64,000 bases of DNA, taken from Ophiura sarsii. Its lineage: Eukaryota > Echinodermata > Ophiuroidea > Amphilepidida > Ophiuridae. The notes under the pieces are model-generated. The model was not told the origin of the DNA and searched no databases. It worked only from the letters and a program-made list of their open reading frames with translations. Positions 62,360 to 64,000 of the stretch are shown here, one piece after another. The DNA lies in contig CM069454.1 in the NCBI GenBank assembly GCA_035610835.1, positions 58,262,580 to 58,326,579 on the forward strand. The letters run 5' to 3'. The translations under genes were made by a program, and so were the position numbers. The first letter of the stretch is position 1; each line of letters begins with the position of its first letter.

Positions 62360-64000
62360 TCATATGCTCAGTTTATTTGTTTCTGTCTCTCCAGAGTGTA
62401 GTGGTTTCCATTGCCATAACATAGTAGAAGGCGTGTATATATATATTTATATAACACATGAAAATATTCTTGTCATTTGATTGGTTGATACTACATCATG
62501 TGACATGAAATATTTGGACTATTCCCCCACTATTTCACTGGAGGGAAAACAGTTGCCATACAAATGTACTATTTACCTGTGATGAGGAGCTCTGCTGCGA
62601 GGGAAAAAGTACCTTTTTATAGGAACTTTTTTTCCTGCTCGAGATCGCAGTAATTGACCTTGACTTGATTGATACATTGAGTAGGCCTAGGCCTAGGTCT
62701 AATATCCTTTGTTCATCAAGTATTTCAAATGACAGAAATATTCTTACAGGTTGTAACAAAAAGAGTTATACAGTTTTGAAAAAAATATTAAAAATGTCTC
62801 CCGTAAAATTTCTGTTTCGAGCTTTAATGGCGTGCGAGTGGAATTTTCTTAGCTTTCGAATAAGCTTTGTTTCATAACAATCGATGGTCGGTAAACAGAG
62901 ATATGATCAATTGGCTAAAGTAGTCATGAAATCACCTGGGCCACTTTGGTTTAATCAATGGTAAAACTACTGGGATGAATATGAATGGAATCGAACCAGG
63001 AACATAGTAGTAAAGCGCTCTTGTTAGACAACAATGGTTCATTTCAAGTAGTTAAAAGTATAACAATAAAGGTTATGTCTTTACAAATATTATTTATTTA
63101 TTTTATGAATTTATTTATTCAAATTAGATAAAACTATTTGAAAAAGAATTATATTGTTCTCTTTAATGTTCCTTGCACGATACCCTAACCATTTAATTTA
63201 TACATGATATAAGATTGTATGATATTGTGAAAGTGGCCCAACCCGATTTCTAGACGACTTAGTAGATTAGTCATAAATATAAAACGCAAGTAGTTAAAAA
63301 GACGAAATAAAATGATTCTGGTAGCCAAAATGAAATTTAACACAGAGTGTAAACAATTTTGACATTGCATGATTTTAACATTGGATTAAAAATAAAATTG
63401 CGATTGTATAACTCTTTTGTTACAGTCTGTATATGTTATATGAAACAAATATTTACTGCTCTATATTCAGGAAATGGTGCAAAATAGGTCCTCTCGGTAA
63501 CTGGAGACTGTGGGCCCACTATTTTCCTCGACCAAACCATGGTCTCCAGGCACCTCGGGGAGCTATTTTGCACCATTTCTCTCATGAACTGTAAGTATTT
63601 GTATAATATACAGGGTGAGTCCAAAACCAAAACTGAACTCAGCTTTGGGATTTCATTTCTAAAAGTCTGTGCAAAAAGTTCACGGACTGATATGTATTCG
63701 GGCAGAGGGGCCATCTCAATAGCTTTTTGAGGAGCGATTGTTACATTTGCCTAACTTTACACCAAATGTTTTTACTGGTGTAGTTACAATTGCCTAACTT
63801 TACAACAAAGTGTTTCAAGTGCGTGACAATTGGTGTTGTTATAAATGTTTAACTTTGCATCAAATCCAGTGTGGCAAAAAAACCCACCAAAACAAACTTT
63901 TCTTTTCATCATCATCATCATCTTCCTATACTGTGCAGAAACCTCTGTTATGAGGAATACTCGCACAAGTGTTGAGGTGCATTCAGGTCAGAGTAGACAA
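62360..64000. other. SSAT copy 2 3' flank, no gene seen
   Basis: AT-rich. Contains a hairpin at 63471-63585 (AAATGGTGCAAAATAG and CTATTTTGCACCATTT), a CAGGGTGAGTCCAAAACC transposon-type end near 63610 and a (CAT)n run near 63908. No coding signal. Confidence 0.45.

Overview
The window is nuclear DNA from an animal. It is AT-rich, intron-rich and full of small transposons. Spliced genes with GT/AG junctions, a single-exon vertebrate-type Toll-like receptor, tRNA-derived SINEs, CR1/L2-like LINE tails, a Penelope-like fragment and very many short inverted-repeat elements suggest a marine invertebrate deuterostome. An echinoderm is my best guess, but the species cannot be fixed from sequence alone.

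Left part (1-29728, minus strand): at least eleven exons of an acyl-CoA thioesterase 9-like (ACOT9) gene run right to left. Reading phase is continuous across every junction. The last exon is cut by the left window edge and the 5' (presequence) exons were not found. Six tandem copies of the penultimate exon, one complete and five 5'-truncated, end in the final intron. Its 12.6-kb intron (13196-25814) carries, on the opposite strand, a complete intronless TLR gene (16092-19148) whose start codon lies 12 bp after a 1.7-kb satellite array.

Right part (about 32.8-61.6 kb, plus strand): a tandem duplication of a four-exon spermidine/spermine N1-acetyltransferase (SSAT/thialysine acetyltransferase) gene. 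Copy 1 has exons at 40710, 41958, 43108 and 46407. Copy 2 has exons at 55241, 58648, 59972 and 61358, with a further first exon at 51981. An exon-4-like relic sits in intron 1 of copy 1. Copy 1 ends its coding sequence inside an inserted hAT-type MITE. The two copies act as natural filled/empty site pairs for several mobile elements, and a minisatellite in intron 3 is about 2.4 kb in copy 1 but a few units in copy 2.

Mobile DNA: two TTAA-flanked (piggyBac-like) families, one of which carries different tRNA-like modules in different copies; TAA/TGA-flanked (PIF/Harbinger-like) MITEs; hAT-like MITEs with 8-bp target duplications; Tc1/mariner-like elements; large fold-back palindromes; elements whose terminal repeats end in poly-G/poly-C runs; and a broken non-LTR reverse transcriptase in the SSAT region. 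No CRISPR array, rRNA gene, bacterial operon or intact autonomous transposon was seen. The three gene loci have unrelated jobs (mitochondrial acyl-CoA hydrolysis, innate immune sensing, polyamine acetylation); their proximity looks structural, not functional.
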